DNA from: Thermohalobaculum sediminis
Lineage (GTDB): Bacteria > Pseudomonadota > Alphaproteobacteria > Rhodobacterales > Rhodobacteraceae
Reading direction: 5' to 3'
Assembly: GCF_023487995.1 (NCBI RefSeq)
Contig: NZ_JAMFKN010000002.1
Span: forward strand, 1 to 64,000
DNA: 64,000 nucleotides
This document shows positions 15,819 through 24,756 of this stretch, piece after piece (position 1 is the first letter of the stretch; each line of letters opens with the position of its first letter). The notes below the pieces were generated by a model, which saw only the letters and a list, made by a program, of their open reading frames with translations, made no database searches and was not told the origin of the DNA. Both the position numbers and the translations under genes were made by a program.

Positions 15819-17738
15819 TCACCGCCCGAACTGGTACTCCAGGGCGACGAGCTCAGGCGCCCCAGGGTTCTCGCGAAGGGCCTCTACGAGCACCGCCCGC
15901 GCCGCCTGCGCGCCCTCGAGCGCGGCCGTCAGGCGGACGAGCACCGACCAGGCTTCGAGCCGTTGGGGGTCGAGCTCGACGGCCGAGCGGAAAGCGCCGA
16001 GCGCCGCCGGGAAACGGCGCGTCGTCATCGCGATGCCGCCGAGAACGATATGGGTCTCGGGAAAGTCGAGCCGAGTGGCAAGCGACGCTTGCCACTCGGC
16101 CATGGCGCGGCGCATGGCGGCGTCCATCGCCTTGGGCAGTCGTGCGACCGGCGCGCTCAGCATTTCCTGCGCCGCCGCGAACCGGACGAGGCGCACCGGG
16201 TCGTCCAGCAGATCCACGATCCGCAGGACCCGGTCCTGCCCCCCTGCCGCCCGCTGCACGCGCACGGCACCCGCACGCACCAGCGGGCTCGCATCGGCGA
16301 GAAGCGGAACCGCGGCGTCGGCCACCGCCGGGTCGCCCACACCTTCGAGGAGCGAGAGCGCGGTCGCCCGCACGATATCCGGCGCGCCACCTTTCAGGGC
16401 GATGGCGAGGAGATCGTCCCGCGCAAGCCCGGGGTCGATCCGACCGAGCGCGAAGGCCTCGCCGAAATGCGGCCCGCGGTTCGCGGAATCCGGATACCAC
16501 TGCGCGATCCGTGCCGCCGCCCATGCCGGATCGCGGTCCTCGTGGCAGGCGGTGCAGGTATCGGGCGCGCCGGTTTTCGCCGCCAGGTCGGGACGCGGGA
16601 TGCGGAAGCTGTGATCGCTGCGCGCGTCGATGCCCATGTAGGTCCGTTCGGGCATGTGGCAGTTTCGGCATTGGGCACCATCGCTCCCCGGCGGGTGGAA
16701 GTGATGCGCCGCCGTGTCGTACTCGGCCCGCCTCAGCGTCGGGAAGCCCGGGTTGCCTGCCGGCGAGTGGCACTGTGTGCAGACGGCATTGCCCGCGGCC
16801 TTAAGCCGCGCGGCGTGCGGGTCATGACAATTGCCGCAGCCGACGCCCTGCGCGTACATCCGGGATTGCAGGAACGAGCCGTAGACGTAGACCTCGTCGA
16901 GGATCTGCCCGTCTGCGTGGTAGAGGCCGGGCTGCAGCAACGCCAGCCGATAGGCATCGTGATATGGCGTGCCGGGAACCGGATTGCCGTCGCCGAACGG
17001 TTCGCGCCGCGAGTGGCAGCCCGCGCATTGCTGGATCCATACCTCGGTGCCCGCGCCTGCCCCCATGGCGAGGCCATTGGCGGCAAGCCCCGCCTCGGCG
17101 GATGTCCGCCCGGTCCTTGCCCAGTCGACATGCGCGCTGCCGGGGCCATGGCAGGCCTCGCAGCCCACGCCGATCTCGGCTTGGGACGAGGCGTAGGCGC
17201 GGGTGCGGTGATCGTAATTCTTCTCATACCCGGTCGCATGGCACTCAGCGCAGCGGCCGTTCCAGTTCTTGTAGGGACCGGTCCAGTGGAGACCGTCCGA
17301 GGGCGGCAGTTGCGCGTCGGGGTAGAGATGATACCACCGCCCGCGCGCGACATCCCAGGCGACGTCGAAGCTTTGCAGCCGCCCCGGCTCGGTCTCGAGC
17401 AGGTATTGCTGGAGCGGCTCGATCCCGGCGACCGAATGCACCGGATAGGACCGCTCGCTTTCGTCCCGCTCGCGCACCGAGATGCGATAGCCCTCGCCAT
17501 CGCGCGAAAACCGCGCGGTCATGTCGTCATGGGTGAAGGCGGCGTCGTCGAAGTCGCCGAGGACGGTCGGCGGGCGGGGTCGGGTCCAGGCGAGGGCGTG
17601 GTGCGACCCGGCCCAGCTTTCGGTCTCGGCGGCATGACAGGTGGCGCAAGTGTCCGAGCCCACATTGTGCGGCGCCTGCGCGGCCGCCTGCGTCGCGAGG
17701 ACGATTGCCATGACAAGTGCGGGAAAATACCGGGTCAC
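15819..17738 (-). CDS. Exported octaheme cytochrome c with HEAT/TPR-like C-terminus
   Basis: A 639-residue periplasmic protein. The N-terminus (MTRYFPALVMAIVLATQAAA) is a signal peptide. Eight CXXCH heme sites follow: C31 (CATCH) and, approximately, residues 162 (CAECH), 191 (CEACH), 238 (CAGCH), 300 (CGNCH), 318 (CTQCH), 356 (CRNCH) and 395 (CTACH). Many free His residues (SHHALAW; HHFHPPGSD) could be distal ligands. The last 240 residues are Ala/Leu-rich helical repeats, HEAT-like then TPR-like. It should pass electrons in the periplasm; the donor and acceptor are unknown. It is the third gene of the sulfatase-HAD-cytochrome row. GTG 17738 overlaps the stop of a small upstream frame. Confidence 0.88.
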   Translation of the reverse strand: MTRYFPALVMAIVLATQAAAQAPHNVGSDTCATCHAAETESWAGSHHALAWTRPRPPTVLGDFDDAAFTHDDMTARFSRDGEGYRISVRERDESERSYPVHSVAGIEPLQQYLLETEPGRLQSFDVAWDVARGRWYHLYPDAQLPPSDGLHWTGPYKNWNGRCAECHATGYEKNYDHRTRAYASSQAEIGVGCEACHGPGSAHVDWARTGRTSAEAGLAANGLAMGAGAGTEVWIQQCAGCHSRREPFGDGNPVPGTPYHDAYRLALLQPGLYHADGQILDEVYVYGSFLQSRMYAQGVGCGNCHDPHAARLKAAGNAVCTQCHSPAGNPGFPTLRRAEYDTAAHHFHPPGSDGAQCRNCHMPERTYMGIDARSDHSFRIPRPDLAAKTGAPDTCTACHEDRDPAWAAARIAQWYPDSANRGPHFGEAFALGRIDPGLARDDLLAIALKGGAPDIVRATALSLLEGVGDPAVADAAVPLLADASPLVRAGAVRVQRAAGGQDRVLRIVDLLDDPVRLVRFAAAQEMLSAPVARLPKAMDAAMRRAMAEWQASLATRLDFPETHIVLGGIAMTTRRFPAALGAFRSAVELDPQRLEAWSVLVRLTAALEGAQAARAVLVEALRENPGAPELVALEYQFGR

Positions 17739-17944
17739 GAGACCTCGCTTGGGCTCAGCGGTGGCAGGGCATCGAGGGTTGCATGCTGGCGCGTGGGTGC
17801 CGGGGCTTCAAGGCCATCGCAGAGCGCCCGCCAATCCGCGTCGGACGGCGCATCGCACCTGCTGCCGTGGAGCGCCCCGCCCGAGTGGACGAGTGTCTGA
17901 TCGCAGGCGGGCACGACATTTGCGCCCTTTGGTTCACGCCGCAA
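17735..17944 (-). CDS. Small hypothetical protein upstream of the cytochrome (doubtful)
   Basis: A frame of up to 69 codons whose TGA overlaps the GTG start of the cytochrome gene (GTGA). It contains three Cys (ACDQTLVH, SRCDAP, RALCDGL) but no recognised domain and no ATG. The stop-start overlap is the main argument for translation. It could also be noncoding spacer between the HAD gene and the cytochrome gene. Confidence 0.25.
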   Translation of the reverse strand: MRREPKGANVVPACDQTLVHSGGALHGSRCDAPSDADWRALCDGLEAPAPTRQHATLDALPPLSPSEVS

Positions 17945-17983
17945 CGGCGTCGGGCCGCTTGCAGCCCTACGCCGCCGGTGGGT

Positions 17984-18955
17984 TCATCGGGCATGGGGCC
18001 AGACTTGCTCCCAGTCCCTTGCCATGTCGACCAGCAACCAGCCGCGCGTCCCGGCCTCGTCGAGGCCGCGATCGAGCCTGCCGACGTGGCTGTCACGGTC
18101 ATAGGCCCATTCGCGCTCGGCGTCGGTGTGATGGACGATCATCCCGAAACGAGGTCCGTCGCCGGTCGTGGTCCATTCCAGCATCTGGAAGTCGCCGTCC
18201 GAGTTTCCGGCAGCGAAAATCGGACGTTTGCCGATGCGGGTGTCGATTGCCAGTGGCTTGCCTTCGGCGTCGTCGATGAAAACGATGCCGGGATCCTTCA
18301 TGATGATCGGGCCGGCGTCGGTCACCATGTAGCCCGACTTGCCGATCGAGCCGATGACCTGTTCGGCCGGGATGTTGTAGGCGTCGTCCGAGAAGGAACG
18401 GATGAAATGCACTCCCCCGCCCGAGACGATGTAGGTCGTGAATTCCTCGTCCCTGAGATAACTCAGCAGCTCGAGCATCGGCTGATAGATCATTGCGTCG
18501 TAGGACATGCCCGTCTGGGGATGGCGCGCGCTGTCGAGCCATGCACGGGCATCCGCGATGAAGGCGTCCACCGACATGCCGGAATGCGATACCTCGACGA
18601 TCTCGAGCAGCCCCTTCTTGCCTGACGCGGCGACCGCCTTCATGTCGCCCGCCGCCGCCGCCTTGAGCACGTCCGAGGCCAGGATCGAGGGGTCCCCGGC
18701 GGCCTTCTCCTTCAGCCGGTCGACGGCGTAGAGGAACTGGAAATAGACGGGCTGCTCGGCCCAGAGCGTGCCGTCGTTGTCGAACACGGCGACCCGATCG
18801 GCGGGGGACACATAGCTGGCGGACCCGGTGTCGGTCACACCCTCGACGAAGGCGATGATCCGCGACTTTGCCTCGGTCTCGTTCCACGAAGGCAAGGGAT
18901 CCGCCGTGGCGGCAAGGGGCGCGCAAGCGATGGCAAGCGCCAGGATGTGTTTCAT
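17984..18955 (-). CDS. Periplasmic HAD-family phosphatase
   Basis: A 323-residue HAD hydrolase with a signal peptide (MKHILALAIACAPLAATA, cut before DPLP). Motif I is FDNDGTLW (nucleophile Asp59, acid/base Asp61), motif II is YIVSGGGV, a conserved Lys lies in IGKSGY, and motif IV is GNSDGDFQML. All catalytic positions for phosphomonoester hydrolysis are kept. It resembles phosphoserine-phosphatase-like members, but the substrate is not known, and export of a HAD phosphatase is less common than a cytoplasmic location. It lies between the sulfatase and the octaheme cytochrome on the same strand, 75 bp after the sulfatase stop, probably in one transcript. Confidence 0.88.
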   Translation of the reverse strand: MKHILALAIACAPLAATADPLPSWNETEAKSRIIAFVEGVTDTGSASYVSPADRVAVFDNDGTLWAEQPVYFQFLYAVDRLKEKAAGDPSILASDVLKAAAAGDMKAVAASGKKGLLEIVEVSHSGMSVDAFIADARAWLDSARHPQTGMSYDAMIYQPMLELLSYLRDEEFTTYIVSGGGVHFIRSFSDDAYNIPAEQVIGSIGKSGYMVTDAGPIIMKDPGIVFIDDAEGKPLAIDTRIGKRPIFAAGNSDGDFQMLEWTTTGDGPRFGMIVHHTDAEREWAYDRDSHVGRLDRGLDEAGTRGWLLVDMARDWEQVWPHAR

Positions 18956-19030
18956 GGTCGATCCCTGTCACGGAAGGCTGGAGCGGTCCGGCGCGCATGA
19001 CGCGCGACGGACCCGGTTCCGGGCCGGCTC

Positions 19031-20638
19031 CTACTGCGCGCCGCCCGGCCGCGAGAGCTTCTCCATCACCTTGTCGAGACTGAAGCTCGCCGCTTCCTGG
19101 CGCGGCGGGTAGTCCTTGAAGGTGGCGAGGAAGTTCGCGACATAGGCCTGCGCCGGGACGAGCATGTAGGCCCGGTCGATCATCCAGTCGTAGTAGGTGT
19201 TCGACGTCCGGTAGCCGCGCTCGTACGGATCGCGGCGCAGGTTGAAGATCAGCGGCACGCGCAGCGGCGTCAGCGGCTCCATCCACGCCCGCAGGGTGGC
19301 CCAGGCCTTCTGCTCGAGGAAGGTGATCTTCCAGTCGGTATAGCGAAGCGCCGCAAGGTCGCCGTCATCGGTGAAGTAGAAGATTTCCTTACGCGGGCTC
19401 TCGGCCGTCTCGCCGGTCAGCATCGGCAGGAGATTGTAGCCGTCGAGATGCACCCTGTATTCCCGGCCGGCCATCTCGGCCACCTCGACGCCGGCAAGAA
19501 GATCGTCCTTCACCGTCTCGTTGCCCGCGGCGGCGAGGAAGGTCGGCAGCCAGTCCATGTGGTGGACAATCTGATTGCTCACGGCGCCGGCCTCGATCTT
19601 GCCGGGCCAGCGGACCATGGCGGGCACGCGCCAGCCACCTTCCCACTGCGTGTTCTTCTCGCTCCAGAACGGCGTCATCCCGGCGTCGGGCCAGGTGTTC
19701 ATGTGCGGGCCGTTGTCGGTCGAATAGAACACGATCGTGTTGTCCGCGATGCCAAGCTCGTCGAGCTTGTCGAGGAACTGGCCGATATGCATGTCGTGCT
19801 GGATCATGCCGGCCTGATACTCGTCGAGGTTCCGGCCGGCGGCCTCTTCGGCCTGTGCCCGGAAATCGTCCGCGACATGCGTGCGGAAGTGCATCCGCGT
19901 CCCGTTCCACCATACGAACCAGGGCGTGCCTTCAGCCGTCTTCTGCTCGATGAAGGCGAGTGCGGCGGCCGAGGTCTCGTCGTCGACCGTCTCCATCCGC
20001 TTGCGCGTCAGCGGACCCGTGTCCTCGATGTCCTGAGTGATCTCGCCGTCGCCGTAGCTTGCCGTCGAGCGGATCACGCCACGCGGGCCGAACTTCTCGA
20101 GGAACGTCTTCCCGTCAGGCAGAACGGCGTCGCGGGGATAATCCTCGTTCTCGGGCTCCTCCTCGGCATTCAGGTGGTAGAGGTTGCCGAAGAATTCGTC
20201 GAAGCCGTGATTTGTGGGGAGGTGCTCGTCGCGATCGCCGAGGTGGTTCTTGCCGAACTGGCCCGTGGCGTAACCTTCGGCCTTGAGCAGGCCCGCGATC
20301 GTCGGATCCTCGATCTGCATGCCCTCCTGGGCGCCCGGCAGGCCGACCTTCGAAAGGCCGGTACGGAACACCGACTGCCCCATGATGAAGGACGACCGGC
20401 CGGCGGTGCAGGACTGCTCGCCGTAATAGTCGGTGAACATCATGCCCTCGGCGGCGATGCGGTCGATGTTGGGCGTGCGATAACCCATCAGGCCGAAGGT
20501 GTAGGCCGAGATGTTCGACTGGCCGATGTCGTCCCCCCAGATCACCAGGATGTTCGGCTTGTCAGCTGCGTCTTGCGCGACGACCGGCAGCGTCGATGCC
20601 AGCATCGCGGCAAGGGCGAGTGGCCCCAGACCTCTCAT
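19031..20638 (-). CDS. Periplasmic sulfatase (arylsulfatase family)
   Basis: A 535-residue exported sulfatase. A signal peptide ends at VVAQDA. Metal ligands Asp36 and Asp37 are in VIWGDDIGQ. The active-site motif SCTAGRSSF places Cys77 in a C-X-A-X-R context, expected to be converted to formylglycine. FGKNHLGD and YSTDNGPHMNTWPD supply the remaining metal and sulfate-binding residues. It would hydrolyse a sulfate ester; size and C-terminal layout resemble arylsulfatase A-like bacterial enzymes. AAGGAG lies ten bases before the ATG. No sulfatase-modifying enzyme is in the window. A 17-base repeat shared with the opposite unit lies about 80 bp upstream (20717-20733). Confidence 0.92.
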   Translation of the reverse strand: MRGLGPLALAAMLASTLPVVAQDAADKPNILVIWGDDIGQSNISAYTFGLMGYRTPNIDRIAAEGMMFTDYYGEQSCTAGRSSFIMGQSVFRTGLSKVGLPGAQEGMQIEDPTIAGLLKAEGYATGQFGKNHLGDRDEHLPTNHGFDEFFGNLYHLNAEEEPENEDYPRDAVLPDGKTFLEKFGPRGVIRSTASYGDGEITQDIEDTGPLTRKRMETVDDETSAAALAFIEQKTAEGTPWFVWWNGTRMHFRTHVADDFRAQAEEAAGRNLDEYQAGMIQHDMHIGQFLDKLDELGIADNTIVFYSTDNGPHMNTWPDAGMTPFWSEKNTQWEGGWRVPAMVRWPGKIEAGAVSNQIVHHMDWLPTFLAAAGNETVKDDLLAGVEVAEMAGREYRVHLDGYNLLPMLTGETAESPRKEIFYFTDDGDLAALRYTDWKITFLEQKAWATLRAWMEPLTPLRVPLIFNLRRDPYERGYRTSNTYYDWMIDRAYMLVPAQAYVANFLATFKDYPPRQEAASFSLDKVMEKLSRPGGAQ

Positions 20639-20716
20639 GGTTCAATCTCCTTTCCGGAAAACGGCGCTAAAGCTCGAGCGAACGTAAATCCTTGGGCACA
20701 CGGCCTCGCCCTGGGA

Positions 20717-20733
20717 AGGTGCGAACATGTTTG
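20717..20733 (-). promoter_or_regulatory. 17-bp candidate operator, sulfatase side
   Basis: On the minus strand this reads CAAACATGTTCGCACCT, identical to the plus-strand site at 22825-22841. It contains the 8-bp palindrome AACATGTT. It is about 80 bp upstream of the sulfatase ATG and oriented with its transcription. Confidence 0.55.
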
Positions 20734-20832
20734 GGCCCCGGTTACATCCCTGATCCGGCGCGAGAATGCCCGGCCCCGGATCCGCGTCGAAGGGCGGCAC
20801 GCCAGAGTCGCGCCGGCGACCGGCACCGCCCC

Positions 20833-22623
20833 TCAGCTTGCGACGCGGCGCGCCTTGTCGAGGCCGGCGAGAAGCGCGTCGACGATTTCGTTGATCGCCC
20901 CATGGCGGCGCAGAAAAGCCTCCGGGTCGCGTGCGAAGGGGCGGTCCTGCGCCATGTCGTCCAGCGCGCGCCGCGCACAGGCCGCGTCTCCGAGTTCGCC
21001 GCAGGCGATGGCAACCAGCGCCTGCCCGACGCCGCGATCGTTGAGGGCCGAGCGCTCGGCGATGCGCCGCATCTCGCCGAAGTCGCCCCTGAGATAGAGG
21101 TCGATCGCGACGAGGTGAAAGTACCAGCTTGGCGGGTTCAGGGTCCGCTCGATCGCCTGCTTCAGGATCTTCACGCCTTCGTCGAAGTTCCCGCGGACCG
21201 CGAGGCGCCACCCGAGCTGTGCCATCGTCTCGGGATCGTTGGGATTGAGCTCGAGCGCCCGCCGAGCGAGCCGCTCGGACTCGGCGTAGCGGCCAAGATA
21301 ATGGTTCACGGCCGCAAGGGCCTTGAGCGCGCGCGTGTTTTCGGGGTCGAGCGCGACCGCATGCGTGGTCGCCTCCAGCGCCTTCTCGTACGCCGGGACC
21401 CCGTCGCCGTCACCGCGATAGTTGATGCGGCCCTCGTCGAGATGCACCCAGCCCAGCATCGCCCAGGCATCGACATAGGCCGGGTCGCGGCGAACCACCT
21501 CGGCGAGGCATTGCTGGACCGGGGCGAGTTCGGCAAGCGCGAAGCTCCGGCGGAACGCGTAGGCCCGCAGCACGCAGACATAGCTCTCGATGCTGGCCGC
21601 GTCCGCGCCCGCGGTGCGCACCGCGAGATCGGTGTTCACGACCCCATAGGGCTGGCCGATCGCCGTGGAGATTTCGGCCGCGATCTCGGCGGGGACGCGC
21701 ATCAGCGAGCCGGGACTGAGCTTGCGGTCGTAACTTCCCGTCCAGAGGACGCGGCCGCTGGCGGCGTCGAGCACCTGCGCCGCAACACCCACCCTGCCCT
21801 CGTCCGTCCGAACGCTGCCGGTCACGACATACGCGACCCCGAGAAGTCGCCCTCGATCGAGCGGATCCGATGCATCAGCGGCTGACGAGCCCGGCGGAAC
21901 GACGAAGAGCCTGAAGCCCGGGAACTGCATGATGTTGCGGACCAGCTCCTGGCCGATTCCCTCGGCGATGGCGTGGTCTTTCGCGCTGTGGCTCAGCGAG
22001 TCGAAGGGAAGCACGACCAGCTCGGGCTCGCCAGCGCCGGCCGGCGTGGCTCGCTCACCCTCGCCGTAGTGCATGGCGAAGCTCAGGGCAGCGGCGAGAA
22101 AGGCGATCGCCATCGCCGCGAGCGCCATCCGCCGGGGCGGTATCCGCCGCCCACCCTTTGTGTCGGCGGCGGGGCGGGCGCGACCCGGCGGCGCGTCTTC
22201 GGCTAGCGCCTCCGCGCCGCTGGTCTGGGGCTCGGTGGATGGGAGCGGCTCGCGCCACTCGAAGCTGGGGACGTATGACCCCTTAAGGATCGAGATCCGC
22301 ACCGGGTTCCGGCGGCCGGCATCGACGTAGTAGCAATCGAGATCGCGACGGAGCCGCCGCGCCTCGATACGCACCACGGGGTCGCTCTGCGGGTCGAAGG
22401 TCTCATCGCGGTCGAACACGGCCACGGCGACGGTGAACCCCTTGAGACGCCCGGCCCTGCCCGCAAGCGTCTCCTCGACCACGAAACGGAGGAATGCCCG
22501 CCGCCGCGCGCTTGCCTGGAGCGCGGGGCTGGAGAGGATACGCCCAAGCTCGGCACGCACATCATCGGCCGTCGGCCCATCGTCCGGCGCTCCGGCGGTC
22601 ATCGCGACGGTCGGCTCCGGCAT
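20833..22623 (-). CDS. Membrane-anchored winged-helix/TPR transcriptional regulator (CadC-like layout)
   Basis: A 596-residue protein with four parts. The N-terminal 20-125 region (ADDVRAELGRILSSP, ARRRAFLRFVVEETLAGR, DPQSDPVVRIEARRLRRDL) is a DNA-binding-like domain known from regulators annotated as adenylate-cyclase-like. A single transmembrane helix follows (about 165-188, MALAAMAIAFLAAALSF). Then comes a TolB/FlgO-like alpha-beta domain (LVVLPFDSLSHS ... AYVVTGSV). The C-terminus (390-570) is TPR (NTRALKALAAVNHYLGRYAE). No cyclase residues are present, so it is a regulator, not an enzyme. ATG 22623 has GAGGAG six bases upstream. It probably senses a periplasmic condition and controls the flanking units carrying the 17-bp sites. 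Confidence 0.8.
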   Translation of the reverse strand: MPEPTVAMTAGAPDDGPTADDVRAELGRILSSPALQASARRRAFLRFVVEETLAGRAGRLKGFTVAVAVFDRDETFDPQSDPVVRIEARRLRRDLDCYYVDAGRRNPVRISILKGSYVPSFEWREPLPSTEPQTSGAEALAEDAPPGRARPAADTKGGRRIPPRRMALAAMAIAFLAAALSFAMHYGEGERATPAGAGEPELVVLPFDSLSHSAKDHAIAEGIGQELVRNIMQFPGFRLFVVPPGSSAADASDPLDRGRLLGVAYVVTGSVRTDEGRVGVAAQVLDAASGRVLWTGSYDRKLSPGSLMRVPAEIAAEISTAIGQPYGVVNTDLAVRTAGADAASIESYVCVLRAYAFRRSFALAELAPVQQCLAEVVRRDPAYVDAWAMLGWVHLDEGRINYRGDGDGVPAYEKALEATTHAVALDPENTRALKALAAVNHYLGRYAESERLARRALELNPNDPETMAQLGWRLAVRGNFDEGVKILKQAIERTLNPPSWYFHLVAIDLYLRGDFGEMRRIAERSALNDRGVGQALVAIACGELGDAACARRALDDMAQDRPFARDPEAFLRRHGAINEIVDALLAGLDKARRVAS

Positions 22624-22824
22624 CGAGGCTCCTCGGCGCTGGGTCATCCACAACGTTCGAACTGCGCCGGCAGGCATGCCGCCGACCCTTCCCCGCCCGC
22701 AACGAGGTGGCGGCCAACGAGGCTTTCGACATCAAGGATAGCACAGGAAAATGGCGCCGATCACCCTCTCTCCCGACGCGCCGTGATGGCTGCGGCAAGG
22801 CGGCCCTGTGCCGCGCCGGCCGTG

Positions 22825-22841
22825 CAAACATGTTCGCACCT
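22825..22841 (+). promoter_or_regulatory. 17-bp candidate operator, secreted-protein side
   Basis: CAAACATGTTCGCACCT, identical to the minus-strand site at 20717-20733. It lies about 125 bp upstream of ATG 22966 and is oriented toward that gene. With the other copy it brackets the regulator gene as a perfect inverted pair about 2.1 kb apart. Confidence 0.55.
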
Positions 22842-22965
22842 GCCCGCGTGCCCGGGATCGCGCTACCTTGATCCCGCCCCGCTTTCCGCGGGGTGGCCAT
22901 CGGCACGCTGCGCGGGGCGCCGCCCCGGAGGCCGAGGCACGTCGGACCAAGTCGGGAAAGGGGTA

Positions 22966-23220
22966 ATGGACGGCATCCGCTCGGTGGTCGACCGGTTTCC
23001 GCATCGCGAGTTCGAGATTGCGCGGCGCTCGGCCACCGATCCGCAGTTCAGAGCAATCTGCGCGGATCATGGCGAGGCGGAGAAGGCGCTCTGCTACTGG
23101 CAGAAGGTCGCGGAAGACGCCGACCAGAGGATTCAGGAATATCGCGCGCTCCTGAGCGAGCTCGACAGCGAGATCCTGTCGCGCCTCGATCGGGCCGAGC
23201 CGGGGCAGCGCTGCGGGTGA
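22966..23220 (+). CDS. Small helical protein of unknown function
   Basis: An 84-residue soluble protein without signal peptide. It is mostly charged helix: VVDRFPHREFEIARRSATD, CADHGEAEKALCYWQKVAE and YRALLSELDSEILSRL, the last likely a short coiled coil. Similar short proteins exist in alphaproteobacteria without assigned function. GGGAAAGGGG precedes ATG 22966. It is the first gene after the plus-strand 17-bp site, and so a candidate member of the regulator's target set. I do not assign a function. Confidence 0.65.
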   Translation: MDGIRSVVDRFPHREFEIARRSATDPQFRAICADHGEAEKALCYWQKVAEDADQRIQEYRALLSELDSEILSRLDRAEPGQRCG

Positions 23221-23698
23221 CCGGGGCCGCGCCTTTCCGCGCCAATGCAGCTGTGTCACCGGGGGGAACGATGCTTTCGACGACATGGCGCCCCCCGAAT
23301 CGGCCCGACCGGGAATCCGGCGGTCCTGTCGCCGTAGGCGAGACGCCCGCTGGCCATCGCCCCGGCTCCGCCATCAGCGCAGAACAGACGAGACGCGGGC
23401 GGGCCAACGGACATCCTGCGACCGTCTCCGACGACATGACGGCCGAGACTTTGCGCCAAAGTGGGTGGGCGTCGGCCCGGGCTCCGTCTGGACCCGGTGT
23501 CTTGCAGGTGGCAAGCTCGCCAATGCCGGGAAGTGAATGCGCGATATCCATGCCGCCGACCGGTGCCGATCGCACCATGGCCCGTTCACGGCGCGGGGGA
23601 TTTCTGACCTGTGCCCCCTGCCGGCCGCCGCGGAGTTCGGACGGGTAGGAGATCGACTGGCGACTGGCTCACGACAGCTTCACGAAGGGGAGTGCCCG
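23221..23698 (+). other. 478-bp stretch without a convincing gene
   Basis: A plus-strand frame from ATG 23271 is open to 23648, but it is Pro/Arg/Gly-rich, lacks any recognised motif and has no conserved character. This stretch more likely holds the promoter of the secreted-protein genes that start at 23699. Confidence 0.4.
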
Positions 23699-24169
23699 AT
23701 GGCGCGACGAGACTGGATGAAACGGCTTGGCCGGGGCGGCGGCCTCGCCGTGGCGCTGACGGCGGGCATCCCGCTCGTCCTTGGCGCGGCGGTTCGGGCC
23801 GATGAGCGCAAGGTGACGGGAACCGTCGAGATCTCGCAGATCCAGGTGGCCTTCCTCTATAGCGGCAATGTCGGCGGCGGGACGCTGCACTTCCGGGACA
23901 AGAGCTACCGCTTCCGCATCGGCGGGCTGGGGATCGGCGGGATCGGGGCATCGAAGATCGAAGCCAAGGGAGAGGTCTTCAATCTCGAACGGCTCGAGGA
24001 TTTCGAGGGCGCCTATGTGCAGGGCCGCTACGGTCTGGCCGCAGGCCAGAAGAGCACTGGGGAGCTCTGGCTCGAGAACGCCAAGGGGATCGGCCTCAGG
24101 CTCGATGCCAAACGCGAAGGACTCGCGCTCTCGCTCGGCGGCGACGCCGTCTACATCACCTTCGACTGA
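23699..24169 (+). CDS. Exported EipA/DUF1134-like protein
   Basis: A 156-residue protein with an arginine-containing signal peptide (MARRDWMKRLGRGGGLAVAL) and cleavage after AVRA. The mature part is all-beta: GTVEISQIQVAFLYSGNVGG, GTLHFRDKSYRFRIGG, IGASKIEAKGEV, LALSLGG. The alternating glycine-rich strand pattern is like that of the periplasmic envelope-integrity protein EipA (DUF1134), a small beta-barrel; this assignment is tentative. AAGGGGAG lies seven bases before the ATG. It heads a row of four secreted-protein genes with short gaps. Confidence 0.7.
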   Translation: MARRDWMKRLGRGGGLAVALTAGIPLVLGAAVRADERKVTGTVEISQIQVAFLYSGNVGGGTLHFRDKSYRFRIGGLGIGGIGASKIEAKGEVFNLERLEDFEGAYVQGRYGLAAGQKSTGELWLENAKGIGLRLDAKREGLALSLGGDAVYITFD

Positions 24170-24178
24170 GAGGGCGCC

Positions 24179-24715
24179 ATGACATCGACCATCGTCAGAT
24201 TGCCTGCTGCGGCCCTTGTCGCCACGCTGGCCATGAGTGCGGCCGCACGCGCCGAGAGCGTCGTGATCGACGCGTTCTCGCTGTGGACGGCCGAGGGCTC
24301 GGTGCTGCAGACGGGACCGGACCAGACGGTCTTCGCCGGCGCGATGCGCGGGCCCTATATCGTCGATGCCGGGCAGGGACCAATGCCGGCGGGCGAGATC
24401 GCCTGCATCGGCACCATCATGGCCGAGACATCCTCGGGCCGGCAGCATGGCGCGGCGCAGTGCAGGGTCACGGCCGACGACGGCGCCGTCGGTTTCGCGC
24501 GCTTCAGCTGCGAGGGGCTGCGGCTGGTGGGCTGCGCGGGGTCGTTCGAGTTCACCGGCGGCGAGGGGCGCCTCGCCGGGATCGGCGGCGGCGGGCGGAT
24601 CGTGATCCGCCGCACCGAAGCCGAACTCAGCATCGCCGACGGGGTGATCCGCGAAACCGGCTTCGGGATCGCCTCGTGGGAGGATCTCACGATCACCATG
24701 CCGGACGCGCAGTAG
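24179..24715 (+). CDS. Secreted beta-rich protein, unknown function
   Basis: A 178-residue protein. The signal peptide is MTSTIVRLPAAALVATLAMS with cleavage after ARA. Four cysteines (IACIGT, AQCRVT, FSCEGL, VGCAGS) could form two disulfides in the periplasm. The rest is Gly-rich strands such as FEFTGGEGRLAGIGGGGR. No family is recognised. It begins nine bases after the preceding stop, so it is almost certainly co-transcribed with the EipA-like gene. Confidence 0.75.
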   Translation: MTSTIVRLPAAALVATLAMSAAARAESVVIDAFSLWTAEGSVLQTGPDQTVFAGAMRGPYIVDAGQGPMPAGEIACIGTIMAETSSGRQHGAAQCRVTADDGAVGFARFSCEGLRLVGCAGSFEFTGGEGRLAGIGGGGRIVIRRTEAELSIADGVIRETGFGIASWEDLTITMPDAQ

Positions 24716-24756
24716 GGGCGGTGGGCCCGCGAGCCCCGCCCGAACGGAGGAAGCCG

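Noticed and set aside
16000-17900. A long plus-strand frame opposite the octaheme cytochrome
   Set aside because: The minus strand has a signal peptide and eight CXXCH motifs; the plus frame has no recognisable feature.
20833-22623. Annotation of the TPR regulator as an adenylate cyclase
   Set aside because: Homologues are often named so, but none of the metal-binding or catalytic cyclase residues is present.
20717-22841. The 17-bp inverted pair as ends of a transposable element
   Set aside because: There is no transposase between them, no flanking duplication, and each copy sits at a promoter position of a different gene.
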